DNA from: Bradyrhizobium betae | GTDB lineage: Bacteria; Pseudomonadota; Alphaproteobacteria; Rhizobiales; Xanthobacteraceae | NCBI RefSeq assembly: GCF_008932115.1 | Contig: NZ_CP044543.1 | Location: forward strand, 6,454,501 to 6,518,500 | DNA: 64,000 nt | Reading direction: 5' to 3' | In this document: positions 22,021-31,900 of the stretch, piece by piece | Layout of the letters: the number at the start of each line of letters is the position of its first letter | Numbering within the stretch: the stretch's first letter is position 1 | Made by a program: the position numbers and the translations under genes | Notes under the pieces: generated by a model | Database searches by the model: none | The model's input: the letters and a program-made list of their open reading frames with translations, nothing else | What the model was told of the DNA's origin: nothing

Positions 22021-22854
22021 CTAGGTCTCGTTCGCCGCGACCTCGAATTCCCGGTTCTGCGCGCTGCCACCCTTGACCTTGACGGCGACCTTGTATTTGC
22101 CGGGCGGCAGATCGAGCTTCTGGTCATCAGGCAATTCGCCTGCGGCGCTCTCGGAGGACATCAGTTTGTCGCCGGCATGCGCCGCCAGCTTGATGGTCCG
22201 CTCGTTGACGGTGACGACGGCCGCGTCGTCCGTCTTGTTGCCGAGCATCAGCCGCCCATGCTCCGGTTTTGGCAAAAACCCTGCCGTTGCGACAGGGCGC
22301 TTGCGCAGCGACAGGTCGGCGATTGTCTTGCCGTCCTGGCGGGTGAGCCGAAGCGACGCCGGTCCGACGGCCGTGGTGAAGCCGATCACGGCGCGGTCCG
22401 CTTCGACCGCCGCGCCATCCTTCTCGGTCCAGCCCCACGCGTCGAGCGCGGCGCGATAGAAGCCGAGGACCGCCTCGAGATCGCGCGACGTCTCGACGTG
22501 AGCCGACCGGATAAAGGGCGAGTTGTTCGCGGTCATCAGGCCCCAGCTGCCGGGGAGCGGCAGGCCCACATCTGCGGACATTTTGCTCTCAAAGGTCCGG
22601 CTCCCGGCCCGCGCCAGCTTCGTGAGGGCGTCGCAGAGCAGGCGCTCACCGAGCGTGTCGGCGGAGCAATGGCCCCTGACCGCCCACCAGGTATCGGCAA
22701 CTTCCCCGTTTGACCGCGAGGTGTGGGACCAGCCGGCCTGGATGCTGCCGGTGGAACTGTCCCGGGCCGGGTCCGGCGTGACGGGGATCGCCATCGCAGC
22801 AGTCGCGGCGACCAGACTGCCCGCGAGCAGGATGCCAAACGTTCGACGCTTCAT
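22021..22854 (-). CDS. exported protein of unknown function
   Basis: The 277-residue product has a clear signal peptide (MKRRTFGILLAGSLVAATAAMA, cleavage near residue 22). The mature protein has two cysteines in GHCSADTLGERLLCD, a central alpha/beta part, and a C-terminal segment LPPGKYKVAVKVKGGSAQNREFEV that looks like a carbohydrate-binding or carboxypeptidase-regulatory beta sandwich. I do not recognise a named family. It converges on mtnK (57 bases apart) and diverges from the oligopeptide transporter operon, with which it shares a 255-base intergenic region. Confidence 0.7.
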   Translation of the reverse strand: MKRRTFGILLAGSLVAATAAMAIPVTPDPARDSSTGSIQAGWSHTSRSNGEVADTWWAVRGHCSADTLGERLLCDALTKLARAGSRTFESKMSADVGLPLPGSWGLMTANNSPFIRSAHVETSRDLEAVLGFYRAALDAWGWTEKDGAAVEADRAVIGFTTAVGPASLRLTRQDGKTIADLSLRKRPVATAGFLPKPEHGRLMLGNKTDDAAVVTVNERTIKLAAHAGDKLMSSESAAGELPDDQKLDLPPGKYKVAVKVKGGSAQNREFEVAANET

Positions 22855-23109
22855 TTTTTCCGCGATCCCTGGAGCTCGGATAATGATCCTGAGCTTGGTC
22901 GCACCGATCGCGGAAAATGTTCACTGACCCGTCCGCTCCATGACGCACCGCGTCAATCGACGACTTGCGTCGCCTTAGCGTGCAACCTCGCCCACGAGGC
23001 CGTCGCTGCCTCAGGAAACGGCGCCGATTGCCATCAAAACGAAGCTTGCCTTCGACCGGTCACGGATGATCAACTCCGCGATTGGGATGGCTGCGTTGTT
23101 GGGAGACAG

Positions 23110-24699
23110 ATGATGTTCAGGCTAGTGGCGATCATTGCTGGTTTGGGGCTGGCGCTCGCCGCCACGGCGGAAGCCCAGACGCCGCGCAAGGGCGGAACCA
23201 TCCGCATGACCGCGCCCTATGGGTCGAGCTTCACCAGCCTCGATATCCACACCACGCAGCGCGCCCAGGACGAGATCTACGCCAAGGCGCTGCATCGCTC
23301 GCTCTACATCTGGAATTCCGCGGAAGGAAAGCCGGTTCTGGAGCTTGCCAAGGAGGACGTCGTCTCGGGCGGAGGCCTGGTTCACACCTTCAAGCTCCGC
23401 GACGACGCCTATTTCCACAATGGCCGCAAGATGACCGCCGACGACGTCATCTGGTCCTACAACCGTATCATGGACGGCACCAAGGCCTATCCGGGCGCGC
23501 GTTTCGTCCGCATGATCGAGGGCGCGGCGGCGGTCGAGAAGGGTCAGGCCAAGGAGATCTCCGGCCTGAAGAAGATCGACGACTTCACCGTCGAGATGAA
23601 GCTGACCGAGAAGGTCGATCCGGGCTTCTACTTCTTCACCGCGCTGACCTCGATCTATCCCGCCGACGAGGGCGCCAAGGAGAGCTTCCTCCAGAAGCCG
23701 ATCGGCCTCGGGCCGTTCAAGTTCGTCGAGCACGTGCCGGGATCGCGCATCGTGCTGGAGCGCTGGGACCGGTTCTACAAGCCCGGCAAGCCCTACGCCG
23801 ACAAGGTCATCGTGTCGATCATGGCCGAGGCCGCGGCACGCGATGTCGCCTTTCGCAACAAGGAGATCGACACCTCGGTGCTGGGGCCTGCGCAATATGT
23901 CGCCTATCAGAACGACGCCGACCTCAAGGGCACCGTCGTCGAGGTTGCCGAGGTCTTCACGCGTTACATGGGGATGAATCCCGCGTTCAAGCCGTTCGCC
24001 GACAAGCGCGTCCGCCAGGCGATCAACTACGCCATCGACACCGATTTGATCATCAACAAGCTGGTCAAGGGCAAGGCCTATCGCGCCACCAGTTGGCTGC
24101 CGCTGACCTCGCCCGCCTACGACAAGGCGATGAAGCCTTACGCCTTCGATCCCGCCAAGGCCAGGCAGCTGCTCGCCGACGCCGGCTACCCCTCTGGCTT
24201 CGAGTTCGAATGGACCACCAGCCAGAACGAGAGCTGGGGTCTGCCGATCGTCTCGGCCGTGATCCCGATGCTGGACAAGGTCGGCATCAAGGTCAAGGTC
24301 AAGCAGGTCGAGACCGCGGTGCTGTCCGAGGTGGTGCGCAGCGGCGACTATCAGGCCTTCATCTATTCCCAGGCCACCGGCCCGGATCCGCAGGCCGCGC
24401 TGAAATGCTTCCACTCGTTGACGCCGCAGCCGGCCTGCAACTACATGAATTACAAGAATGCCGACTTCGACAAGCTGATCGACGAGGCAGGCCAGGCCGA
24501 CGACGCTGCAAAGCGCATCCAGCTGCTGCAAAAGGCCAACGCGCTGCTCTACGAGGAGGCGCCGGTCTGGTTCTTCAACTACAACAAGGCGGTGATGGCC
24601 GTGCAGCCATGGCTCAAGGGCATTCAGCTGAACGCGACCGAACTGACCCACCAGAACGTCGAAGACCTCTGGGTCGACGAGACCTCGCCCGCGAAGTGA
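23110..24699 (+). CDS. ABC transporter substrate-binding protein, oligopeptide type (family 5)
   Basis: This is the periplasmic receptor for a peptide- or opine-type ABC importer. The 529-residue product has a signal peptide (MMFRLVAIIAGLGLALAATAEAQ) and the SBP family 5 core: LRDDAYFHNGRKMTADDVIW, KPIGLGPFKFVE and VRQAINYAIDTDLI. The frame is open for 380 bases upstream, but that stretch is a shadow of the divergent gene and intergenic DNA. ATG 23110 or 23113 after GGGAGACAG is the start. It is the first gene of a five-gene operon. The ligand cannot be told from sequence. Confidence 0.9.
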   Translation: MMFRLVAIIAGLGLALAATAEAQTPRKGGTIRMTAPYGSSFTSLDIHTTQRAQDEIYAKALHRSLYIWNSAEGKPVLELAKEDVVSGGGLVHTFKLRDDAYFHNGRKMTADDVIWSYNRIMDGTKAYPGARFVRMIEGAAAVEKGQAKEISGLKKIDDFTVEMKLTEKVDPGFYFFTALTSIYPADEGAKESFLQKPIGLGPFKFVEHVPGSRIVLERWDRFYKPGKPYADKVIVSIMAEAAARDVAFRNKEIDTSVLGPAQYVAYQNDADLKGTVVEVAEVFTRYMGMNPAFKPFADKRVRQAINYAIDTDLIINKLVKGKAYRATSWLPLTSPAYDKAMKPYAFDPAKARQLLADAGYPSGFEFEWTTSQNESWGLPIVSAVIPMLDKVGIKVKVKQVETAVLSEVVRSGDYQAFIYSQATGPDPQAALKCFHSLTPQPACNYMNYKNADFDKLIDEAGQADDAAKRIQLLQKANALLYEEAPVWFFNYNKAVMAVQPWLKGIQLNATELTHQNVEDLWVDETSPAK

Positions 24700-24753
24700 C
24701 ACGCGCTCTCGCGCTCCCTCCATCGCGACCGACGATGGGGGGAGAGAAGAAAA

Positions 24754-25683
24754 GTGCCGATGCTCTCCTTCCTGTTCCGCCGTCTGTTGCAGACCATTCC
24801 GACCGTGCTTGCCGTCGTGGCTCTGGTGTTCGTGCTGTTCAGCGTCGTTCCCGGCAGCATCGTCTCCTCCATGAGCGACGACAGCGACCCGCAAGTCGAA
24901 CTGCGCATGAAGAAGCAGCTCGGCCTCGACCAGCCCGTCTATGTTCGCTTCGGCAGCTACATCGCCAAGCTCGCCACCGGTGATTTCGGGACCTCGTTCC
25001 GGACCCGGGAGCCGGTCACGACCATGATCGCCAAACGGATGTGGCCGACGCTGCAGCTCATCTGCGCGGCCATGGCGTTCGCCGTCGTGATCGGTGTGCC
25101 GCTCGGCTTCGTCGCCGCGCTGAAGCCCGGCGGCATCGTCGACACGCTCGCCATGGTCGTGGCGGTGTCCGGCCTTTCGATCGCCAAATTCTGGCTCGGG
25201 CTGGTGCTGATGTATTTCTTTGCGTTGAAGCTCGGCTGGCTGCCGAGTTTCGGCTATGGCGACGGGGGCTTGAAATATCTGATCCTGCCGGCCGTGACGC
25301 TCGGCGTCTCGCCGATGGCGTTGTTCGCCCGGACGACACGCGCCGCGGTCCTCGAGATCATGACCGCTGATTTCGTCCGCACCGCGCGCTCCAAGGGCAT
25401 GAGCGAGACGCGGGTCGTGAAATGGCATGTGATGCGCAACGCGCTCGTCATCATTCTCACCACCGTCGGCCTGCAGTTCGGCGCGCTGATGGGGCAGGCG
25501 GTCGTGGTCGAGAAATTGTTCTCGTGGCCGGGGATAGGCTCGCTGCTGGTGGATAGCGTCCTGCAGCGCGACATTCCGGCGGTCCAGGGCTCCATTCTCG
25601 TCGTGGTGTTGTCCTTTCTCGCGATCAATCTGCTGATCGACGTGCTCTACGGCGTGATCGATCCCAGGATCAGATACGCATGA
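24754..25683 (+). CDS. ABC transporter permease, DppB type
   Basis: This is the first membrane subunit of the peptide importer. The 309-residue product has six helices and the N-terminal DppB signature LFRRLLQTIPTVLAVVALVF. DFGTSFRTREPV follows, and the cytoplasmic EAA-type coupling loop reads VRTARSKGMSETRVVKWHVMRNAL in the full protein (about residues 208-231). GGGGGGAGAGAAG lies upstream of GTG 24754; ATG 24760 two codons later is an alternative start. It overlaps the next permease gene by 4 bases (ATGA). Confidence 0.9.
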   Translation: MPMLSFLFRRLLQTIPTVLAVVALVFVLFSVVPGSIVSSMSDDSDPQVELRMKKQLGLDQPVYVRFGSYIAKLATGDFGTSFRTREPVTTMIAKRMWPTLQLICAAMAFAVVIGVPLGFVAALKPGGIVDTLAMVVAVSGLSIAKFWLGLVLMYFFALKLGWLPSFGYGDGGLKYLILPAVTLGVSPMALFARTTRAAVLEIMTADFVRTARSKGMSETRVVKWHVMRNALVIILTTVGLQFGALMGQAVVVEKLFSWPGIGSLLVDSVLQRDIPAVQGSILVVVLSFLAINLLIDVLYGVIDPRIRYA

Positions 25684-26501
25684 AGCTCCGTGCCAATCTC
25701 ATCATCGGCGGCGCGTTGTTCGCGCTTGCGATCCTGGTCGGCCTGCTCGCGCCCTGGCTGGCGCATACCGACCCTGTCATGGACGCCAATTTGCTGAACG
25801 CGGAGGAGCCGCCGAGCTGGACCTGGTGGTTCGGTACCGACGACCAGGGGCGCGACATCTATTCCCGCGTGGTCTACGGCGCGCGCGTCTCGCTGACGGT
25901 TGGGATCGTCTCGCAGCTCATCAACAGCGTGATCGGCGTGGCGCTGGGCCTCAGTGCCGGCTATTGGGGCGGCTGGTGGGACGATGTCGTCAACGGCCTG
26001 ACCAACGTCATGCTCGCGATCCCCTCGCTGATCTTCGCGCTCGCCATCATGGCGGTGCTGGGGCCCGGCCTGACCAGCCTGCTGATCGCGCTCGGCCTCA
26101 CCAACTGGTCCTTCACCTGCCGCATCGCGCGGGCCTCGGCGCTGTCGCTGCGAAGCCAGGGCTATGTGCAGGCGGCGACCGTGCTCGGCTACGGCGACCT
26201 GCGCATCATGATCACGCAGCTGTTGCCGAACATGCTGGGGCCGATCGTCGTGATCGGCACGCTCGGCATGGGCAGCGCGGTCTTGTCCGAAGCCGCGTTG
26301 TCGTTCCTCGGCCTCGGCGTCCGGCCACCGTTTCCGAGCTGGGGCAGCATGCTGTCGGACGCCCGCGACCAGATCACGACGGCGCCGTGGCTCTCGGTCT
26401 TTCCGGGTCTCGCCATCTTCCTGACGGTGCTTGGTCTCAATCTGCTCGGCGATGGCCTGCGCGACATTCTCGATCCGCAATCGCGGAGCCGGCGGACATG
26501 A
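25680..26501 (+). CDS. ABC transporter permease, DppC type
   Basis: This is the second membrane subunit of the same importer. The 273-residue product has HTDPVMDANLL and WWFGTDDQGRDIYSRVVYGA, the DppC landmark, then five further helices and the coupling loop ALSLRSQGYVQAATVLGYGD. It ends [12 protein letters not shown]. Four-base overlaps at both ends (with the DppB gene and with the first ATPase gene) show tight coupling. Confidence 0.9.
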   Translation: MKLRANLIIGGALFALAILVGLLAPWLAHTDPVMDANLLNAEEPPSWTWWFGTDDQGRDIYSRVVYGARVSLTVGIVSQLINSVIGVALGLSAGYWGGWWDDVVNGLTNVMLAIPSLIFALAIMAVLGPGLTSLLIALGLTNWSFTCRIARASALSLRSQGYVQAATVLGYGDLRIMITQLLPNMLGPIVVIGTLGMGSAVLSEAALSFLGLGVRPPFPSWGSMLSDARDQITTAPWLSVFPGLAIFLTVLGLNLLGDGLRDILDPQSRSRRT

Positions 26502-27478
26502 CCGGCGCGCCGCTGATCGAAGTCGAGGATTTGCGTATCGATCTTCACGACGGATCGCGGCGCGTTGCGGCGGCCGAAGGCGTTTCGTTCCGGATCGATC
26601 GTGGCGAGACGTTCGGCCTCGTCGGCGAATCCGGTTGCGGCAAGAGCATCACGGCGCTCGCTCTGATCGGCCTGCTGCGGCCGCCGCTGTCGATCGGCGA
26701 TGGCGTCATCCGCTTCGAGGGGAAGGAGATCCAGCACCTGTCAGCCGCCAGGCAGCGGGAGCTCCGCGGCAACCGCATCGCCATGATCTTCCAGGAGCCG
26801 ATGACGGCTCTCAATCCGGTCTCGCCGGTGGGACGCCAGATCGCCGAGATGTTCGTGCTGCACAAGGGCAAGAGCTGGCGGGAGGCCAACCGGCTGGCGG
26901 TCGAGGCGCTGGCGAGCGTCCGCGTGCCTGCGCCGGAGCGGCGCGTGCACGACTACCCGCACCAGCTGTCCGGTGGCATGCGCCAGCGCGTCATGATCGC
27001 CATCGCACTGGCCTGCGGTCCGGACCTGCTGATCGCCGACGAGCCGACCACCGCGCTCGACGTGACCGTGCAGGCCGAGATCATCGAGCTGATGCGCAAT
27101 CTCTGCGCCGAGCGGGGGACGGCGATCCTGATGATCAGCCACGATCTCGGCCTCGTCGCCAATGTCTGCCGCCGCGTCGCCGTGATGTATGCCGGCCGTA
27201 TCGTCGAGGAGCGCGGCTCGGCAGATATTTTCCGCAAGCCCTCGCACCCCTATACACAGGGCCTGGTGGCCTCGCTGCCGCGGCTGGGTAGCCGCGCCGC
27301 GCTCGGCCGGTCCAGGCTCCAGGAGATCGCGGGCGTCGTCCCGGCCATCACGAACTTCCCCGATGGCTGCCGGTTCAATCCGCGCTGCACGCAGGCGACC
27401 GAGATTTGCCGGACGGTCGCGCCGGCAGCGGATTTTCTGGAGGCGGGCGGTCTGGTCAGGTGTCACCACCATGCATGA
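26498..27478 (+). CDS. ABC transporter ATP-binding protein, DppD type
   Basis: This is the first ATPase of the importer. The 326-residue product has Walker A GESGCGKS, the signature LSGGMRQRV, Walker [13 protein letters not shown] and a switch His in [12 protein letters not shown]-terminal oligopeptide-type extension carries the cysteines [15 protein letters not shown], which in DppD-type proteins can hold an iron-sulfur cluster. ATG 26498 overlaps the permease stop by 4 bases. The longer upstream frame is a shadow. Confidence 0.9.
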   Translation: MTGAPLIEVEDLRIDLHDGSRRVAAAEGVSFRIDRGETFGLVGESGCGKSITALALIGLLRPPLSIGDGVIRFEGKEIQHLSAARQRELRGNRIAMIFQEPMTALNPVSPVGRQIAEMFVLHKGKSWREANRLAVEALASVRVPAPERRVHDYPHQLSGGMRQRVMIAIALACGPDLLIADEPTTALDVTVQAEIIELMRNLCAERGTAILMISHDLGLVANVCRRVAVMYAGRIVEERGSADIFRKPSHPYTQGLVASLPRLGSRAALGRSRLQEIAGVVPAITNFPDGCRFNPRCTQATEICRTVAPAADFLEAGGLVRCHHHA

Positions 27479-28493
27479 GGGCAGGGCGGATGATGTCATT
27501 CTCAGCGTCGAGGATCTCGCGGTCCATTTTCCGGTGGGCGGCGGCCTGTTCGGCCGCCAACGGCTGCTTCGGGCCGTCGACGGGGTCGATCTCACCCTGA
27601 AACGCGGCGAATGCCTCGGCCTCGTCGGCGAGTCCGGCTCCGGCAAGTCGACGGTCGCCTTGTCGATCCTCGGCCTGTTGACGCCGACGCGCGGCCGCGT
27701 CGTGCTGGACGGGCAGGTCGTGGCGAACCGGCAATCCGGCGATCGGAAGTCGCTGGCGCGGATCGTGCAGATCGTGTTCCAGGATCCCTACGCCTCGCTC
27801 AACCCGCGCCAGACCGTTCGCCGCACGCTGGAGGATCCCCTGCGCGTCCACGGCGTGACCGCAAAGAGCGAGATCGAGGACCGCGTCGCGACGATGCTGC
27901 GGCATGTCGGCTTGCGGCCCGAACAGGCCGATCGCTACCCGCACGAATTCTCCGGCGGCCAGCGCCAGCGCATCGGCATCGCCCGCGCGCTGATCCTCAA
28001 TCCCAAAATCGTCATCTGCGACGAGCCGGTCTCGGCGCTCGACGTCTCGATCCGCGCCCAGATCATCAACCTGCTGCTGGAACTGAAGGAGACGCTCGGT
28101 CTCTCCTACATCATGATCAGCCATGACCTCGGTGTCGTCGAGCACATGAGCGACAAGGTCGCCGTGATGTATCTCGGCCGCATCGTGGAGAACGGCGACT
28201 GGCGCGAGATTTTTGAACGGCCCGCGCATCCCTATACACAGGCGCTGATTGCGGCGATCCCGGATCCGCTGCGTCATGCGCCGCTGGCGACGACGGGCGG
28301 CGATCTGCCGAACCCGCTCAATCCGCCGAACGGGTGCGCGTTCGGCCCACGCTGTCGCTACGCGGAAGATGTGTGCCGGAAAGAGCCGGGGCCGGTCCTG
28401 GAAACGCGCGCCGACGGACATGCGGTGCGGTGCTGGCGGAGCGAGGAGATTGCGAGCGTAGCAGCAAGCGTCGCCCAATCCCCGTCGCTCTGA
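27471..28493 (+). CDS. ABC transporter ATP-binding protein, DppF type
   Basis: This is the second ATPase of the importer. The 340-residue product has Walker A GESGSGKST, the signature FSGGQRQRIGIARAL, Walker B IVICDEPVSALD, and the C-terminal cysteine block GCAFGPRCRYAEDVC. It overlaps the DppD gene by 8 bases. The last dozen residues (SVAASVAQSPSL) are encoded by a dispersed intergenic repeat unit that recurs at 34231-34266, so the C-terminus appears to have been extended by a repeat. The family normally ends near VRCWRSEE. Confidence 0.9.
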   Translation: MHEGRADDVILSVEDLAVHFPVGGGLFGRQRLLRAVDGVDLTLKRGECLGLVGESGSGKSTVALSILGLLTPTRGRVVLDGQVVANRQSGDRKSLARIVQIVFQDPYASLNPRQTVRRTLEDPLRVHGVTAKSEIEDRVATMLRHVGLRPEQADRYPHEFSGGQRQRIGIARALILNPKIVICDEPVSALDVSIRAQIINLLLELKETLGLSYIMISHDLGVVEHMSDKVAVMYLGRIVENGDWREIFERPAHPYTQALIAAIPDPLRHAPLATTGGDLPNPLNPPNGCAFGPRCRYAEDVCRKEPGPVLETRADGHAVRCWRSEEIASVAASVAQSPSL

Positions 28494-28544
28494 GGTGACG
28501 GAACATTCGGTCGCGAAACGAGGAGTGGTGTAGCGCATGCACCT

Positions 28545-28580
28545 CGAAAATCGCACGATTTTCGCGATGACCAAGGTCAT
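28545..28580. repeat. two adjacent perfect inverted repeats
   Basis: CGAAAATCG-CA-CGATTTTCG (28545-28564) is followed 2 bases later by ATGACC-AA-GGTCAT (28567-28580). Both arms are perfect. They lie 52 bases after the DppF-type gene. There is no T-run, so this is not a standard intrinsic terminator. It could be an extragenic palindrome, a protein-binding site or a hairpin that protects the 3' end of the operon mRNA. Confidence 0.6.
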
Positions 28581-28903
28581 CTCGTTGCTGCTTTCCGCTA
28601 GTTGAGCGGGGTTTGGGCGTGGCCGCGGCCCGGTTTTCAGCTATGTACATGGGCTGAACAGCAAGAGGTCGCCGCAAATGGTGTCAGCCTTTCATCGGCC
28701 AGAACAAAGCTACGATAGTCGCGTCATCGCACCCACCGAAAGCAACCGAAAGCTTCTATCCGAAGGAAGCGCACGATCCGGTGCGCGGCTCCCGAGCGTT
28801 GCGAATAAGCAACAGCGCGCTTGGACTTGCATCGAAACGGTCGGGAAATTCTGGAAATGAATCGACACAATTGCGGTGTGCGATCTAACGATGTGCGAAC
28901 TTA

Positions 28904-28916
28904 GGTTCACTGAACC
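28904..28916. promoter_or_regulatory. candidate operator palindrome upstream of the autotransporter gene
   Basis: GGTTCA-C-TGAACC is a perfect 6-base dyad with a one-base centre, in AT-richer DNA. It lies 57 bases before ATG 28973. Its size fits a homodimeric repressor site, but no cognate regulator is next to it. Confidence 0.3.
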
Positions 28917-28972
28917 GGTTGTAAGTCCATTTTTTATGCACGTTTGAAAATAGGGGCTTGGTGGTGCGACTT

Positions 28973-31900
28973 ATGGCTGTGCGATGCCTGCCGGTTATTT
29001 TGGTGGGCTGCTCGCTCGTGCTGCCGGGGGCGGCTTGGGCCGAGGTTCAGATCGGCGCAAATTTCAACAGTGAAGGAGCCGGTCCCGCGGTCGGCACCAG
29101 TTCCGATCTGCCGCCCAACCCGAACTATGCCGGTGCGATCCAAGCTATCGCGCCGGATCTGTCAAACAGCAACATCATGTATATCGGCTCCGTCGGGGGC
29201 GGCATTTGGAAGACAACCAATGGCGGTACGAGCTGGACCGCGCTGACCGACCAGAACGTCTCTCTGTCCATCAACAGCCTCGCGCTCGACCCGACCGACG
29301 CCACTCACCAGACGCTGATCGCCGGCAACGGCAATATCTCCAACGGCGGATTTGCTTCGACGTCGGTGTTTTCGACTCCGCAGAATTTCGGCGGCGTGCA
29401 AGCCGGGCTGCTGTACAGTACCAATGGCGGTGCGACGTTCACCCGGCTCGGGGCGTCGACGTTCAGCGGGCAAAGCGTGGTCGACGTCGCCGCCCGCGGC
29501 TCGAACATTCTGGCGGCCACCGCCGAGCCGCGCACTATGGAGGCGGGAGCTTCGTTCTTCTCCGGCGGCCTCTACCGCAGCACCAATGGCGGCACATCGT
29601 TCGCGCTCGTCGGACCCGGCAACGGATTGCCATCCGGACCCGTGACGTCCTTGGTCGGTGACCCCAACAATCCGAACACCTTCTATGCTGCGGTCACCGC
29701 CAGCAGCAATGCGACCTACGCCCAGACGGCGGTTTACCGCAGCACGGACGGTGGCGCGACCTGGTCGGCGGTGTTCACGTCGGCAAACAGCGGCGGTCTG
29801 ATCAGCGGTGGCGGTCAGACCACGATCAAGCTGGCGGCCGGCCCCGGGGGAACGCTCGCGGTCGGACTGGTCGATCTCGGCACCGGCGCGCTCTCGGGTC
29901 TGTTTTACTCCAGCAACAGCGGCGGGGCGTGGACCAGCCTGACCGCTCCCAATGTCAATCCGGGCCAGCAGGCTCCGGTCAATATCGCACTGGCGATTGA
30001 CCCGACCAGCACCAACATCGTCTACGTCTCCGGGGACAACAACTACACCAACAACGGCGGTATCAACGCGCTGGCGATCGCGCGCGTCAACGCCAGCAAC
30101 AACACCTCGAGCGCGATGAGCGACGATCATGGCACGCCGGTCAATACGTCTAACGGCTCCACCACCCATCCCGACAGCCGCGCGCTGATCTTCGACGCCT
30201 CGGGCAAGCTCTTGATCGGGACCGATGGAGGCCTCTACGCGCGCACCAGTCCATTGACGAGTTCGGGCAGTTTTACCCCGCTCAACAATTTTTCGACGAT
30301 GGAGCTGTATTCGGCGTCCTACGACGCCAACAGCAAGCGCATGGTCGTTGCCGCTCAGGACAATGGCAGCTCCTATCAGTCGGCGCCGGGCAGCAAGACT
30401 TTCAATCTGGTCGGCGGCGGGGATGGCATCAATGCCCGGGTCAACGACGTGACGCTGGGCACCAGCAGCGCGCTTTACACGACGTGCCAGAACCTCGCTT
30501 GCGCAAACCGGATCATCGTCGACAGCAATGGCAACATCACCCATCAGGCGAACGTCAGCTTTGGCGGTCTCACTTTTGGCGATTTCAGCGCGCCGCTCGT
30601 CCTGAACAACATTGACCCCAGCCGTATGGCGTTGTCGAGCAGCAACGTCTATGTGACCCAGGATACGTTTTCCGGCGCTCACGGCCTGACGCAGTCGAAT
30701 ATCACGCTCGGGCTGACTCAGATTGGCGCAACGGGACAGACGCCAAATGCCATCGACTATGGAACGCGCAACAACATCAATGCGCTGCTCGTGGGCGCGG
30801 GACCGTTCAATGCCCCGACCGGCAAGCTCTGGCTGAGCACCACCGCAGGGGCGAGCTCGCTCAACCAGTTGACTGCCTATGCGGGATTGGCACCGACGTC
30901 CGTCAAGTTCGACACTCGGTCGGATTCGCGCTTTTTCGTCGCCGACAGCGCCAACCTCTACGGCAGCACCAACCAGGGCACGAGTTTCCAGACTTTGACG
31001 GTCAACCTGCCGGCCGATTTCATCCGGCCGACGGCGCTCGGATTCATCGACAGTAACGGCGTCGCCTCGCTGCTGGTCGGCGGCCTGAACAATGCCGACA
31101 ATGCCGGCAATCCGCTGGTCACCGCCGATAGCGATTCAAGCGGCAATCTGTCGGGCTGGCGTCGGTTCGGCGCGGGTCTGCCCAACGCGCTGATCACCGG
31201 GCTGCAATACAATGCCAAGTCCGACACGCTCGCGATCGCAACTGCCGGGCGCGGCGCCTGGCTGCTCTACGACGTGACCAGCAACTATGCGAGCGCCTCG
31301 GTGCTTCAGTTCGGCCTTGCAAACAACGACTCGCTCCCGGATTCCTCGATCCTGTTCGGCAATCGTCCGCTGGTCAAATATGGCACGGGGACCCTGACGG
31401 TCGCGGGTGACGCGACCTTCACCGGCGGGTCGACGATCAACGGTGGCACCATGCGGATCGGTAATGGTGGAACGACCGGCAGTGTTCAGGGCAACATCGC
31501 CTTCTGCTCCAATGCAGCCGATCCGCTCTGCGACGCCAGCGCCAACAAGATACTTGCCTTCAACCGTTCGAACAATCTGACGGTTGCCGGCACGATCAGC
31601 GGTCCGGGGCAGCTGCTCCAGCAAGGCGCCGGGACGCTCGTTCTCACGGCGAACAACAGCTATAGCGGCGGCACGACCATCAGCAGCGGCATTCTGCAAC
31701 TCGGCAATGGCGGGACGTCCGGTTCGATCAGCGGCAACGTCGTCGACAATTCGCTCCTCGCCTTTGCGCGGTCCGATGCCTTCACGTTCTCCGGCCTTAT
31801 CTCGGGTACGGGCACTGTGCAGCAGGCCGGCCCGGGCACGACGACGTTCTCGGCGGCCAATACCTATGGCGGTGGAACGTTTGTCACCGGCGGCACGCTG

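Larger units (their letters stand above)
28494..28972. other. intergenic region with palindromes, upstream of the autotransporter gene
   Basis: No gene is seen in these 479 bases. A 60-residue frame at 28678-28860 has no family features or ribosome site. The region starts with the tail of a repeat (to about 28500), has two adjacent perfect palindromes at 28545-28580, and a 6+1+6 palindrome GGTTCACTGAACC at 28904-28916. The last lies 57 bases before the autotransporter start and may be an operator. Confidence 0.5.

Noticed and set aside
28678..28860. 60-residue frame upstream of the autotransporter
   Set aside because: No ribosome site, no hydrophobic or domain pattern, and it lies in a low-coding intergenic region.
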